This document shows positions 1 through 8,695 of a DNA stretch of 32,013 bases, one piece after another; position 1 is the stretch's first letter; each line of letters starts with the position of its first letter. The DNA lies in the NCBI GenBank assembly GCA_016706545.1, contig JADJJK010000068.1:1-32013 (forward strand), written 5' to 3'. A model generated the notes under the pieces. That model was given only the letters and a program-made list of their open reading frames with translations. It ran no database searches and was not told the DNA's origin. The stretch comes from Myxococcales bacterium (GTDB lineage Bacteria; Myxococcota_A; Polyangia; Haliangiales; Haliangiaceae). A program made the position numbers and the translations under genes.

Positions 1-468
1 CCCAACCTGCGTCCCACCGACGAGGTGCTCGAGCGCGCCATCGGCGGCGGCAACGTCGATCACCTGGAGGACATCCAGGAGGGAGACGAGACCGCGCTGT
101 CGGCCAAGCGCTGGGTCTTTGCCACGTTCTTCAACCGGCTCAAGCGCCAGGTGGCGCAGAACTGGGAGCCCGGCGGCGTATGGCGGCGCAAAGATCCCAG
201 CGGCACGGTGTTTGGCTTCAAGTCGCGCATCACCGAGGTGCGAGTGAGCCTCTCGCCCAAGGGCGAGGTCGCCAAGATCCAGGTCATCGGCCCCTCGGGC
301 GTGGCCGAGCTCGACGAAGAGGCGGTGCGCGCCTTCCGCGCCGCGGCGCCCTTCCCCAACCCGCCGGAGGGCCTGGTCACCGCGTCCACCGGGCTCATCA
401 CCTTCGAGTTCGCGTTTCACTTCGAGATCGGTCGCCCCAGCACGTCGTGGCGGATGATCCGGCGCTGA
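1..468 (+). CDS. TonB-family protein, C-terminal part (5' end outside window)
   Basis: The frame is open from base 1 and ends at TGA 466-468, so only the last 155 codons are present. The GTG at 25 is an internal codon rather than a convincing start. From about residue 45 the sequence reads as a TonB C-terminal domain: a helix FFNRLKRQVAQNWEP, then beta strands ITEVRVSLSPKGEVAKIQV, a helix LDEEAVRAFRAAAPFPNPP, and a last strand LITFEFAFHFEI. TonB-type proteins span the periplasm and pass proton-motive force from an ExbBD-like complex to outer-membrane partners. The partner here is unknown because the upstream neighbours are outside the window. The stop codon lies inside an 11-bp tandem repeat. 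The gene converges on the minus-strand lipoprotein at 545-994. The family call is good; the specific role is not known. Confidence 0.85.
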   Translation, partial: PNLRPTDEVLERAIGGGNVDHLEDIQEGDETALSAKRWVFATFFNRLKRQVAQNWEPGGVWRRKDPSGTVFGFKSRITEVRVSLSPKGEVAKIQVIGPSGVAELDEEAVRAFRAAAPFPNPPEGLVTASTGLITFEFAFHFEIGRPSTSWRMIRR

Positions 469-499
469 TCCGGCGCTGATCCGGCGCTGATTCGGTGCT
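456..499. repeat. 11-bp tandem repeat, four copies, across the tonB-like stop codon
   Basis: The unit GATCCGGCGCT occurs at 456-466, 467-477 and 478-488, with a degenerate fourth copy (GATTCGGTGCT) at 489-499. Because 11 is not a multiple of 3, each unit puts a TGA in a different frame. A change in copy number would therefore move or preserve the C-terminus of the TonB-like protein only slightly. Confidence 0.9.
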
Positions 500-544
500 G
501 ACCTGGACCAACCACCCGCTCGGCGATCCGGCAGGATCGCTGCG

Positions 545-994
545 CTACGGTCCGCAATCAAAAGCGGGGATGGCGGCTTGCAGCGCCTCGACCGCGCTTG
601 CGCACGCCTGCTCGACCGCCGCTCGCTGCTCTGGCTCACTCGCCACGGCGATCGCGGTCTCGGCAGCCGCCCTCGCATGCGCAAGCCCCTCCCGTGCTGC
701 CAGCGGAATCTGCTCGCACCTCGCGAGCAGTTCGAGGCTGGCGAAGTATTGATCACAGGATGTTGGAGCCGCCAGCAAGGGGCCCGCGCCCTGCCCGACC
801 TCGGCCTCGACCTTGGCCTCCGCGCCGTCCGCCTCCACGGCGACCTCTTGCACTGGAGCCAGCGGTTGCGGAGAGGGGGCGGCCGACACCGCTGGCGCCG
901 GCTCCTTCGCCGCTTCTCGATCTCTGTGACAGCCAACGAAGCAAGCGGCGGCGAGCACGCCCACCATGACCCCAGACGCACGTCGCGTTCTCAT
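545..994 (-). CDS. Four-cysteine lipoprotein, paralogue of 1096-1530
   Basis: The product is 149 aa from the ATG at 994. A TTG at 1030 would add 12 residues, but it sits in the terminator T-tract and would bury the signal peptide. The protein starts MRTRRASGVMVGVLAAACFVGC, with a charged n-region, a hydrophobic core and a lipobox-like FVGC, so it is probably a lipid-anchored exported protein. An Ala/Pro/Glu-rich linker follows. The C-terminal domain has the pattern C-x2-Y, LARC, P-LA-REGL, C and a final DC. The same four cysteines and spacing occur in the next gene upstream (1096-1530), so the two arose by duplication and probably form two disulfides in the periplasm. Function is unknown. It follows the 1096-1530 gene on the same strand but is separated from it by an intrinsic terminator. 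Confidence 0.8.
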   Translation of the reverse strand: MRTRRASGVMVGVLAAACFVGCHRDREAAKEPAPAVSAAPSPQPLAPVQEVAVEADGAEAKVEAEVGQGAGPLLAAPTSCDQYFASLELLARCEQIPLAAREGLAHARAAAETAIAVASEPEQRAAVEQACASAVEALQAAIPAFDCGP

Positions 995-1021
995 CTCATC
1001 TATCTGACACGAAGAGCTCGC

Positions 1022-1060
1022 CGAAAACAATGAAGCGACCGAGCATGGCTCGATCGCTTC
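1022..1060 (-). terminator. Intrinsic terminator after the 1096-1530 lipoprotein gene
   Basis: Arms at 1048-1060 and 1032-1044 pair over 13 bp (one G-U on the minus-strand RNA) around a 3-nt loop, followed on the minus strand by ATTGTTTT at 1031-1024. On the plus strand the same position would be a C-A mismatch with no T-tract, so it acts for the minus strand. It begins 36 bp past the stop of the upstream gene. Confidence 0.8.
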
Positions 1061-1095
1061 GTTGCGTCACGTTGCGCTCTGAGAGCGCGACGGAC

Positions 1096-1530
1096 TTAGC
1101 AACCGACGGCGGAAGCCGTGGTCTTGAGCGACTCCGCGGCGGTCTTGCAGCCCGACGCGACGGCGGCCTTGGCCTCCGGAACAGCGGCGCCGGCCAGCGA
1201 GGTCTCGATGGCGGTCCACGAGGTCTTCAGGCCGTCCTTGCTGGCGGCCGGGAGCTTGTCGCAGGTGGCCAGCTTCTCGATGGCGGCCTTGTACTCGGCG
1301 CACTCGGCCGGCAGATCGCCAGCGGCGGCGGCGGGAGCAGCGGCGGCCGGGTCAGCAGCGGCGGGGGCAGCGGCCGGGTCGGCAGCGGCCGGGGCAGCGG
1401 CGGGCTCAGCGGCCTTGGGGGCCTCGGTCGCGGCGGGCTCCTTCGGAGCCTCGTCCTTCTTCTTGCAGCCGGTCAGGGCGAGGGTCGAGGCGAGAGCGAG
1501 GGTGCCGAACAGGGTCACGAGCTTCTTCAT
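1096..1530 (-). CDS. Four-cysteine lipoprotein with Ala-Pro linker
   Basis: The product is 144 aa. The ATG at 1530 is preceded by AAGGA about 10 nt upstream. The protein starts MKKLVTLFGTLALASTLALTGC, a textbook lipoprotein signal peptide with lipobox LTGC (Cys22) and KKKDE after the cysteine. Residues about 30-72 are a repetitive Ala/Pro/Asp linker (repeats of PAAADPAAA). The C-terminal domain carries C-x2-Y-x7-LATC, P-A-x-KDGL, a mid Cys and a C-terminal VGC. This is the same four-cysteine layout as the 545-994 protein. Such a linker would hold a small disulfide-bonded domain away from the membrane. No catalytic motif is visible and no function is claimed. The following terminator makes it a monocistronic unit. 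Confidence 0.88.
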   Translation of the reverse strand: MKKLVTLFGTLALASTLALTGCKKKDEAPKEPAATEAPKAAEPAAAPAAADPAAAPAAADPAAAAPAAAAGDLPAECAEYKAAIEKLATCDKLPAASKDGLKTSWTAIETSLAGAAVPEAKAAVASGCKTAAESLKTTASAVGC

Positions 1531-1770
1531 TTGCGTTTCGTCCTTGGGAACCGAAGTGGTTCTATGCTGTGAACCCTAGTGGCACGTGTCGCCTCGTTCC
1601 AACCTTTTCTTGTAATTTCAAAGTACTAAAAGGTCGCGCCTTGTAATGACTCCGCGACACTCCAGGGGCAGTCGGCGAGAACCTCGTCGAGCCGCGCGCG
1701 AAGACTCCCTCAAGCGCCTCGCGGCCGATCTCTCGTCAGCCACAGATCTCCCCAAGCATGCGTCCCAGGG

Positions 1771-1800
1771 TTGCAACGACGCCGAGCCTTCTGGTACATG
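1771..1800 (+). promoter_or_regulatory. Possible promoter of tRNA-Cys
   Basis: TTGCAA at 1771-1776 and TACATG at 1795-1800, spaced 18 bp, lie 14 bp before the tRNA 5' end. Each hexamer matches the sigma-70 consensus only partly (4/6 and 3/6). The stretch 1531-1814 otherwise shows no gene; 1605-1640 is unusually AT-rich for this window and may hold the promoter of the 1096-1530 gene on the other strand. Confidence 0.3.
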
Positions 1801-1814
1801 GATCGTCTCACGTT

Positions 1815-1889
<75 letters not shown>

Positions 1890-2150
1890 CCCAACTCCAG
1901 GCGAGCGCAGTCCACCCAGGCTGAGTTCTTGCGCAGGAACGTCGAGCGCACATCTCGCGCATGGCGAGCGGCCGCTTCGCGGTGGCACGCCTTGCCGTGA
2001 GCGCAGCGCAGCCGACGGTCGTGGCTCGCTTCCGCTGCTGCGAGAACGCCCGAGTGCAACCGTCGCTGTCGCCACTCGATGAGGCACAGGTACGCGCGTG
2101 GAGATCTCGTGAGCTCCTGCGAGTGGCGCCGGCCGGCTTGCTTTCTCTCG

Positions 2151-5100
2151 ATGGCGTACAGTGGCCAGGTGACCGACTCCTCCACGCAACGCCTCGATCG
2201 CTGGAAGGTCTCGCTGCTAGACCTGACGCTGCGCAACCGGCTGCTCGACGTCCGGGACTCCAAGCAGGCGATCGCGTTGGCCCTGCCCGAAGCCCGTGAC
2301 ATGCAAGCGCTGATCGCCGCGCTGGATGACGGCGCGGCGTTTCGACTGGAGGCGTTTCGCGCGCCAGCGCTGGAGGAGGACCGCGCCGCTGACGTGGTGG
2401 CCAAGGCGGCGCAGGACGCGCTGGAAGATCGCAAGCTCCTCACCACGCTGTCAGCGGCGGAGCTGGACAAGCGCCTGGTCACCATGGCGCGCGCGGCCGC
2501 CGCCAACCTGGCCGACGGCGGCGTCCACACGCTGTGGCTGGGGCTGGGGCTGCTCGAGTGGACCCCTGACGATCACGGTGGCGACGCGCGCCCGCGCACG
2601 GCGACCAAGGCCGAGCCCGGTGAGCCCGCGCAGGTGCGCACCGCGCCGCTGGTGCTGTGGCCCGTGGAGCTGTCGCGCGCTGGCGCTGGTGAACGCTACC
2701 GGCTCAGACTCTCCGACGAGGAGCCGCGGCACAACGCGACCTTGTTCGAGAAGCTGCGGGTGGACTTTGGCATCAAGCTGCCGGCCCGCGCCGTCGCCGC
2801 GGCGGCGGCGGCCAGCGGCCCGAGCGGAGGCGACACCGCCAGCGCCATCACCGGCGCAGCGGGTGCAGCGTCGTCGGCGGCGCCCGGTGCCGCCGCGGCG
2901 GCGTCCGCGCCCGCTGCCCCTGACGACGACGACGAGCTGGACCTGCCCTCCTTGCTCGACCGGCTTGGCCAGGCGGTGGCGCACAAGCCAGGCTGGCGGG
3001 TGCTGCCAGGAGCGCGGCTCGGCGTGTTCTCGTTTGCCAAGTTCGTGATGTGGACGGACCTGTCGGGGCGCGCCGAGCGCCTGCTGGAGAATCCGCTGGT
3101 GGCGCACCTGGCCAAGGGCCAGGGCGAGGCGTTCTCCGACGGCGCCGACTTCCCGGACGCCGACAAGCTCGACGTCGAGGTGCCGGTGGGCCACTTGCTG
3201 ACGCCGCTGGACGCCGACGGCAGCCAGCTCGCGGCGGTCAAGGCGGCGGCGATGGGCAAGACCTTCGTCTTGCAGGGACCGCCGGGGACGGGCAAGTCGC
3301 AGACCATCACCAACCTCATCTGCCACTGCCTGAGCGAGGGCAAGAGCGTGCTCTTTGTCTCGGAGAAGATGGCCGCGCTCGAGGTGGTGCAGAAGCGCTT
3401 GCACAACTCTGGCCTCGGCGACTTCTGCCTGGAGCTGCACTCCCACAAGGCCAAGCGCAAAGAGGTCATCGATCAGCTCGGCCGGGTGCTGGATCGCTCG
3501 TGGCGGCCGGGCTCGCCCGGGGGCGGCGACGACGCCAAGCTGGCCCGGCTGCGCGCCACGCTCGACGACTACGTGGCGGCGTTGCACCAGCCTGGGCCGC
3601 TGGGCAAGAGCGTGCATGACACGCTGGCGCGCCTGGTGGAGCTGCGCGATGTGCCCAGGCAGCCGGCGCTCGCCGGCACGCTGGCCGGGCTCGACGCCGC
3701 CGGCTGGGCGCGGCGGCGCGACGCGGTGGCCGGCCTGGCGCAGGCCGCCACCGCGCTGGGCCCGCTGGCCAGTCACCCCTGGCGCGGCTCGAGGCTGCGA
3801 GTGTGGCAGCTCTCGAGCGCCGACCAGGTGACCGAGGCGATCGAGGCGGCGGCGGCGGCGGCCAGCGCCCTGCAGGCGGCGGTGGCCCAGATCTCGACGA
3901 CGGTCCCGGGGCTGCGCGGCGCCACCGCCAAGGAGCTGCGCGCGCTGGCCGCGCTGTGCGAGGTGGCGGCGACCTCGCCGCGACCAGCCGCCGATCTGGT
4001 GGACGCGGTGGCCAGCCGCCGAGACGAAGGCGCGCCCGCCCCGGCCAAGAGCTCGGCCACGGGCGAGGTGGCCGAAAAGATCGCCGCGGTCAAGGCGCGC
4101 GCGCGCGGCGACGCCGCGGGCGCGGCCGAGCCACGCGCCCTCCTGCCGGTACGGCGCCCGGTGCCGCGGCCCACCGATCCTGCCAAGTACGTGGAGCTGG
4201 CGCGGCGGCACCGCGCGCTGGCGTCGGAGGTGAACGCGCATTTCGCCCCCACCATCGACAAGGCCGATGTGAGCGCGCTGGCCACCACGTTCCGCGCGTG
4301 GGCCGGCCGGTTCTTTCTGTGGCGCTTCTTCGCGCTGCGCAAGCCGCGGGCCCAGGTGCGCGAGTTCCTGCTGCACCAGAGCCTCCCCGACGACGCCGTG
4401 GTCGCTGATGAGCTCGACAAGGTGGCGGGGGAGCGAGCGCTGCGCGCGGCGCTGGAGGCGGCGCGGCCGGATGCAGAGAAGTGGTTCGGCGCGCGCGCCC
4501 CCGGGGCGCTGGCGGCGCTGGAGCTCGATCGCGTCGACGTCGCGCTCGCCTGGTCGCACCAGCTCGCCGAGGCGTTCGCGAGCTGCGCGGTCGCCGAGGG
4601 CAGCACGCGCTCTGGCGTGTGGCGCGCGCTCCTGGCGCAGCTCGCGGTCACCGGCGACGGGGCGGCCACGCTGGAGCTCGCGCCCTTCGCCGCGGTGGCC
4701 ACGGCCGCCGCGCGCTGGCAAGAGACCGAGGCCGCGCTGGCCGCCGCCACTGGCCTCGACTGCTCGCCCGGCGGCGCGGCGGCCGCCGCGCACGCCGCGC
4801 ACGCCGCGCACGTCTCGGCGGATCACCTGACCGCGCTGGTGGCGCGCTGCCGCGAGCTGTCGCCGGCGGTGAGCCAGCTCCGAGATCACGTGGCGTTCGC
4901 GCGCGCGACCTCGGAGGCCGAGGCCGCGGGCGCCAGCGCGGTGGCCGCGGCGCTGGAGGCCGGCACCCTCACGCCAGAGCTGGCGCTGCCGGCCTGGGAG
5001 CGCGCCACCCTGCTCGCCCACTGCGAGGAGCGGATCGCCGCGGCGCCGGCCCTCAAGGAATTCCACGGCTCCACGCACCACGCCAACATCGTCGAGTTCG

Positions 5101-7535
5101 TGGAGCTGGACCGCGCCACGCTGGTGCTGGCCAAGGCGCGCGCCATCGCCAAGCTCGCCGAGCGCGTGCCCAAGGTCTCGGCCGACGCTGGCGGCGAGGT
5201 CGGCACGCTCATGCACGAGCTCAAGAAGCAGCGCCGCCACAAGCCGCTGCGCGACCTGTTCAGGCTGCTGCCCACCTTGCTGCCGCGGCTCAAGCCGTGC
5301 CTGCTCATGAGCCCGCTGTCGGTGGCGCAGTACCTCGATCCGTCGCTGCCGCGCTTCGATCTGGTGGTCTTCGACGAGGCCTCGCAGATCCCCACCGCCG
5401 ACGCCATCGGCGCGCTGGCCCGCGGCGAGCGCGCGATCATCGTCGGCGACTCACGCCAGCTCCCGCCCACCCGCTTCTTCGAGGTCGGCGGGGCCGGGGA
5501 CGAGGTGGACACCTCCGCCGCCAGCGACGACGAGGAGCCCTACGAGGAGCTGGAGAGCGTGCTCGATGAGAGCGTGGCCGCGCGGGTGCCCCAGATGTCG
5601 CTGCGCTGGCACTACCGCAGCCGGCACGAGGACCTCATCGCGTTCTCGAACCATCGCTACTACGAGGACCGGCTGTTCGTGTTTCCGGCGGCGGCGGGCA
5701 GCGCCGGCGAGCTGGGCGTCTCGCTGCGCAAGATCGATGGGGTCTACGACCGCGCGGCCACCCGCACCAACCGCGCCGAGGCCGAGGCGGTGGTGGCCGA
5801 GGTGCTGGCTCGCCTGCGCGATCCGGTAGCGCAGAAGCGCTCGCTCGGCGTGGTCACCTTCTCCAAGGCCCAGCAGGAGCTGGTGGAGGACCTGCTGGAC
5901 GACGCGCTGCGCGACGAGCCGGCGCTCGAGCTGTTCTTCTCGTCGGCGGTGCCGGAGCCCGTGCTGGTCAAGAACCTGGAGACCGTGCAGGGCGACGAGC
6001 GGGACGTGATGCTGTTTTGCATCGGCTATGGCCCCGACGCGCGGGGCAAGGTGACGATGAACTTTGGCCCGCTGGGCCGCGATGGCGGCGAGCGCCGGCT
6101 CAACGTGGCCATCACCCGCGCGCGCGAGCAGCTCGTGGTGTTCACCTCGCTCGAGCCCGAGCAGATCGGCAAGGACGTGGCGGCCGCCGGCGTGCGCCAC
6201 CTGGGCGAGTTTTTGGCGTTCGCGAAGAAGGGCGGCGGCGCGGCGCTGCCGCCGGCAGACGCCAGGCCAGCGAGCGCGGTGAGCGCAGCGGTGGCCAAAG
6301 ATCTGGAGGCGCGCGGCCACACCGTGGCGCACCTGGTGGGCTGCGCCGGCTATCGCATCGACCTGGCGGTGGCAGACCCCGATGATCCGCGCAAGTTCGT
6401 GCTGGCGATCGAGACCGACGGCTCGGCCTATGGCGCAGCCCCGGTGGCGCGCGATCGCGACCGGCTGCGCGGCCAGGTGCTGGCGCAGCTCGGCTGGCGC
6501 ACGCACCGGATCTGGGCGCTCGACTTCTGGGCCGACCCGGACAAGGAGCTGGCGCGCGCGCACAGCGCCGTGATCGCGGCGATCGCGGCGGCGCGGCAGA
6601 ACAAGCGGCCCGCGGGCGCTGGCGCCAACGCGCAGGTCGGCGCGCCGGTGACCAAGGTCGGCGGCAGCTCGGCTCCGGTGACCGCGGGCCTTGAGCCTTC
6701 CGGCAAGACGCGAGGTTCGGGGGCGGTGGTGGTCGCGGCGGCTGGTGCTGCGTCGGAGGCCGTCTCCGGCGCGGCGTCCGCAGGCTCGGGCGGCGTCAGC
6801 GGCGGTTCAGGCGCGGTGACCCGGCCGGTGTCTGCCTCCGGCGACGTCCGGGCAAGCGGCGCGGTGCGAGCAAGAGACGCCTCGCGGCCGAGCGCGGCGG
6901 TGACCGCGCCGGTGGAGCGACCAGGAGAGCGACCAGGAGACCGACGCGAGCCAACCGGGCCCGTGGGCAAAGCCGAGAGCCTGGGCATCGTGCAGTACGC
7001 GGTGGCCAACGTGCCAGCAGGGCGCCGGGCGCCCGACGACCTGTTCGCGCCCAAGCACGAGGCGGAGATCGGCAAGGTGGTGGAGCAAGTGATGGCCGCC
7101 GAGGCGCCGATGCGTCTGGAGCTGCTGGTGCGCAGAGTGGCCGCGTATTTTGGGATCGCGCGGGTGACCGCCAAGGTGGTGGAGCAAGTCCGGGCCAACC
7201 TGGGCGACCGGGTGATCTGGGGCGACGAGCCGGACGTGGTGTGGCGCGCCGATCAAGATCCCAAGCAGCCGCCGCCGCTGCGGGCGCAGAGCAGCACGCC
7301 GCAGTCGCGCCGCGACATCGACGATGTTCCGCTGGTGGAGCTAGCGGAGGTCGCGCGCCGGGTGGTGGAGCGCGCGGTGGGCATCACGCGCCCTGAGCTT
7401 GGCCGCGAGCTGGCGCGCCTTTTGGGCTATGGCCGGGCCACCGAGCGAGTGGTGGCCCGGATCGACGAGGGCATCGAGTGGGCCAAGGCCCGCGGCGCGT
7501 TGCTCATCGAAGGCGAGCGAGTGCAGCTCCCGTAG
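2151..7535 (+). CDS. DUF4011-helicase-Vsr-like nuclease-DUF3320 protein (Hhe-like candidate defence protein)
   Basis: About 1794 aa from ATG 2151. An in-frame ATG at 2079 would add 24 residues lacking the coding bias of the rest, and GTG 2169 is also possible. Domains in order: DUF4011 (from about residue 14, with DLTLRNRLLD); superfamily I DNA helicase with Walker A GPPGTGKS (376-383), Walker B DEAS (about 1075), GDSRQLPPT (about 1099), YRSR (about 1155), VQGDERD and NVAITRARE (about 1318); a Vsr/MTES_1575-type PD-(D/E)XK nuclease with RIDLAV (Asp1404) and IETDG (Glu1421, Asp1423) followed by GWRTHRIWALDFW; and a C-terminal DUF3320-like winged-helix region that looks duplicated. Two Ala/Gly/Ser-rich insertions (about 218-270 and 1487-1610) are probably linkers. 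DUF4011-helicase-Vsr proteins (Hhe) have been reported as antiphage genes, so a DNA-directed defence role is inferred from family. All helicase and nuclease key residues appear intact. It stands alone beside tRNA-Cys. Confidence 0.88.
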   Translation: MAYSGQVTDSSTQRLDRWKVSLLDLTLRNRLLDVRDSKQAIALALPEARDMQALIAALDDGAAFRLEAFRAPALEEDRAADVVAKAAQDALEDRKLLTTLSAAELDKRLVTMARAAAANLADGGVHTLWLGLGLLEWTPDDHGGDARPRTATKAEPGEPAQVRTAPLVLWPVELSRAGAGERYRLRLSDEEPRHNATLFEKLRVDFGIKLPARAVAAAAAASGPSGGDTASAITGAAGAASSAAPGAAAAASAPAAPDDDDELDLPSLLDRLGQAVAHKPGWRVLPGARLGVFSFAKFVMWTDLSGRAERLLENPLVAHLAKGQGEAFSDGADFPDADKLDVEVPVGHLLTPLDADGSQLAAVKAAAMGKTFVLQGPPGTGKSQTITNLICHCLSEGKSVLFVSEKMAALEVVQKRLHNSGLGDFCLELHSHKAKRKEVIDQLGRVLDRSWRPGSPGGGDDAKLARLRATLDDYVAALHQPGPLGKSVHDTLARLVELRDVPRQPALAGTLAGLDAAGWARRRDAVAGLAQAATALGPLASHPWRGSRLRVWQLSSADQVTEAIEAAAAAASALQAAVAQISTTVPGLRGATAKELRALAALCEVAATSPRPAADLVDAVASRRDEGAPAPAKSSATGEVAEKIAAVKARARGDAAGAAEPRALLPVRRPVPRPTDPAKYVELARRHRALASEVNAHFAPTIDKADVSALATTFRAWAGRFFLWRFFALRKPRAQVREFLLHQSLPDDAVVADELDKVAGERALRAALEAARPDAEKWFGARAPGALAALELDRVDVALAWSHQLAEAFASCAVAEGSTRSGVWRALLAQLAVTGDGAATLELAPFAAVATAAARWQETEAALAAATGLDCSPGGAAAAAHAAHAAHVSADHLTALVARCRELSPAVSQLRDHVAFARATSEAEAAGASAVAAALEAGTLTPELALPAWERATLLAHCEERIAAAPALKEFHGSTHHANIVEFVELDRATLVLAKARAIAKLAERVPKVSADAGGEVGTLMHELKKQRRHKPLRDLFRLLPTLLPRLKPCLLMSPLSVAQYLDPSLPRFDLVVFDEASQIPTADAIGALARGERAIIVGDSRQLPPTRFFEVGGAGDEVDTSAASDDEEPYEELESVLDESVAARVPQMSLRWHYRSRHEDLIAFSNHRYYEDRLFVFPAAAGSAGELGVSLRKIDGVYDRAATRTNRAEAEAVVAEVLARLRDPVAQKRSLGVVTFSKAQQELVEDLLDDALRDEPALELFFSSAVPEPVLVKNLETVQGDERDVMLFCIGYGPDARGKVTMNFGPLGRDGGERRLNVAITRAREQLVVFTSLEPEQIGKDVAAAGVRHLGEFLAFAKKGGGAALPPADARPASAVSAAVAKDLEARGHTVAHLVGCAGYRIDLAVADPDDPRKFVLAIETDGSAYGAAPVARDRDRLRGQVLAQLGWRTHRIWALDFWADPDKELARAHSAVIAAIAAARQNKRPAGAGANAQVGAPVTKVGGSSAPVTAGLEPSGKTRGSGAVVVAAAGAASEAVSGAASAGSGGVSGGSGAVTRPVSASGDVRASGAVRARDASRPSAAVTAPVERPGERPGDRREPTGPVGKAESLGIVQYAVANVPAGRRAPDDLFAPKHEAEIGKVVEQVMAAEAPMRLELLVRRVAAYFGIARVTAKVVEQVRANLGDRVIWGDEPDVVWRADQDPKQPPPLRAQSSTPQSRRDIDDVPLVELAEVARRVVERAVGITRPELGRELARLLGYGRATERVVARIDEGIEWAKARGALLIEGERVQLP

Positions 7536-7579
7536 TGCTTCGCCTGGGTGATGCTGACCACCCCGACGAGCGAAGGCAC
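7535..7579. terminator. Possible nested hairpin terminator between convergent genes
   Basis: An outer stem GTGCTTCGC (7535-7543) pairs with GCGAAGGCAC (7570-7579) with one bulge. An inner stem GGGTG (7546-7550) pairs with CACCC (7559-7563). It starts at the last base of the helicase stop codon and lies between convergent genes. There is no T-tract, so it is only a structural candidate. The remaining bases up to 7692 show nothing else. Confidence 0.35.
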
Positions 7580-7692
7580 CGCCGATCCCTTGCGTTGCGG
7601 CACCTCGCGGTCCGCCCAGGGACGCTTCATCGCCTGAACGCTCGCGGCGTCTGCCGCTGAGCCGGCGACGGCGACGGGCTAGCTGTGCGCGC

Positions 7693-8463
7693 TCAGCAAC
7701 CCAGCGGGTTGTTCTTGCATTCGTCGCTGAGCGTGACCTTGCGACGACGCTCGGCGTCCTTCACCTCTTGCTGCTTGCGGGCCAGCGCCGCCTTGGCCTC
7801 GGCCTGCCGCGCCTCGGCCGCGGCCACGCGGGCCTGCGCGGTCTTGAGGTCCTGCGCGTTCTGCGCGTTGTTGAGGGCAGTCTTGGCCGCCGACAGCTCC
7901 TGGTCCTGCGCGTTGCTCCTGGCGACGAGCTCGTTGAGGATGCGAGTGTTCTCCTTCTCCCTCTTTTCCAGCTCCTCGTTCTCGCGCTGCTGCTGGGCGC
8001 TCTTGATGGCCAGCGCGTTGGCGTCCTTGTCGCGCTTGTAGAGGATGACGCCGGTGACGCCGATGGCCACCACCAAGAAGCCGGCGATCGCCAAGAGCCA
8101 GGTCGGGCGAGTCTTGGCGACCTCCTGGGCCTTCAACTGCATCTCGGCGGCGAGCCGCTGCTGCTCCAGCTCCGCCTGCGCGCGAATGCGAGCTTGCGTC
8201 TCTGCCTCCTGCATGCGGATGCGCTCTTCACGGAGCCGGGCCTCATCGACCTCCCGGCGCATGCGCTCTTCTTCGTGGATGGCGCGCACGCGAGCTTCTT
8301 CCGCCTCGCGCACCATCCGCTCCTGCTCCTGCGCGGCGCGGATCCGCGCCTCTTCCGCGGACCGTTGCGCGTTGACTTCCTCTTGAACGCGGCTCTCTTC
8401 GATCTGGCGTAGCTCACGCAGCGAGAAGAGGACCGAGTTCTCACGCTTTTCCGGTTGGGCCAT
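7693..8463 (-). CDS. Single-pass membrane protein with long coiled coils
   Basis: The product is 256 aa from the ATG at 8463, which has AGGA 7 nt upstream; an earlier in-frame start at 8520 is less likely. Residues 8-20 (ENSVLFSLRELRQ) form a short distinctive N-terminal motif. Residues about 21-118 are almost entirely Glu/Arg/Ala/Gln heptad-like helix, predicted coiled coil. Residues 121-142 (WLLAIAGFLVVAIGVTGVIL) are a membrane segment, followed by KRDKD. Residues about 150-240 form a second coiled coil. The C-terminus ends with two cysteines in CKNNPLGC, which could form a disulfide. It has no signal peptide, so the first coil is likely cytoplasmic and the second periplasmic. I do not recognise an assigned function; a structural or scaffolding role is a guess. 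It is divergently transcribed from the 8696 gene. Confidence 0.85.
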   Translation of the reverse strand: MAQPEKRENSVLFSLRELRQIEESRVQEEVNAQRSAEEARIRAAQEQERMVREAEEARVRAIHEEERMRREVDEARLREERIRMQEAETQARIRAQAELEQQRLAAEMQLKAQEVAKTRPTWLLAIAGFLVVAIGVTGVILYKRDKDANALAIKSAQQQRENEELEKREKENTRILNELVARSNAQDQELSAAKTALNNAQNAQDLKTAQARVAAAEARQAEAKAALARKQQEVKDAERRRKVTLSDECKNNPLGC

Positions 8464-8493
8464 GGACGTCCTACAGCGCACGAAGCGCAAAGG

Positions 8494-8520
8494 TTGAAAT
8501 GTCTTTTGCTTTTGTATCAT
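8494..8520 (+). promoter_or_regulatory. Possible promoter for the 8696 gene cluster
   Basis: TTGAAA at 8494-8499 and TATCAT at 8515-8520 (5/6 match to the -10 consensus) are separated by 15 bp, shorter than ideal. They lie in an unusually AT-rich patch in the 232-bp divergent intergenic region (8464-8695). The rest of that region is GC-rich with small inverted stretches and no ORF I would call. Confidence 0.3.
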
Positions 8521-8695
8521 GCGGGCTTTCGCCGGGCAACGCGCATCCCGTGCCGCAGGCCCGCCGGCGGTGGGTTCGGAACCCCGATCCGCCGGGGGGG
8601 CCTGACAGCGCTAACTGCCTCGAACTTCATGTGATAGCGTGCGACCACGGCCGCCCTGCCGTCCCTGCCGCCCTGCTGCCCCAGGCCATGCCTGC

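Noticed and set aside
1890..2150. Possible integrase or att site after tRNA-Cys
   Set aside because: No integrase-like sequence is visible and no second copy of the tRNA 3' end was seen near the far side of the helicase gene (7536-7692).
2451..5240. 929-aa open frame on the minus strand
   Set aside because: It is antisense to the helicase, Arg/Gly/His-rich, and has no domain; it results from high GC at third codon positions.
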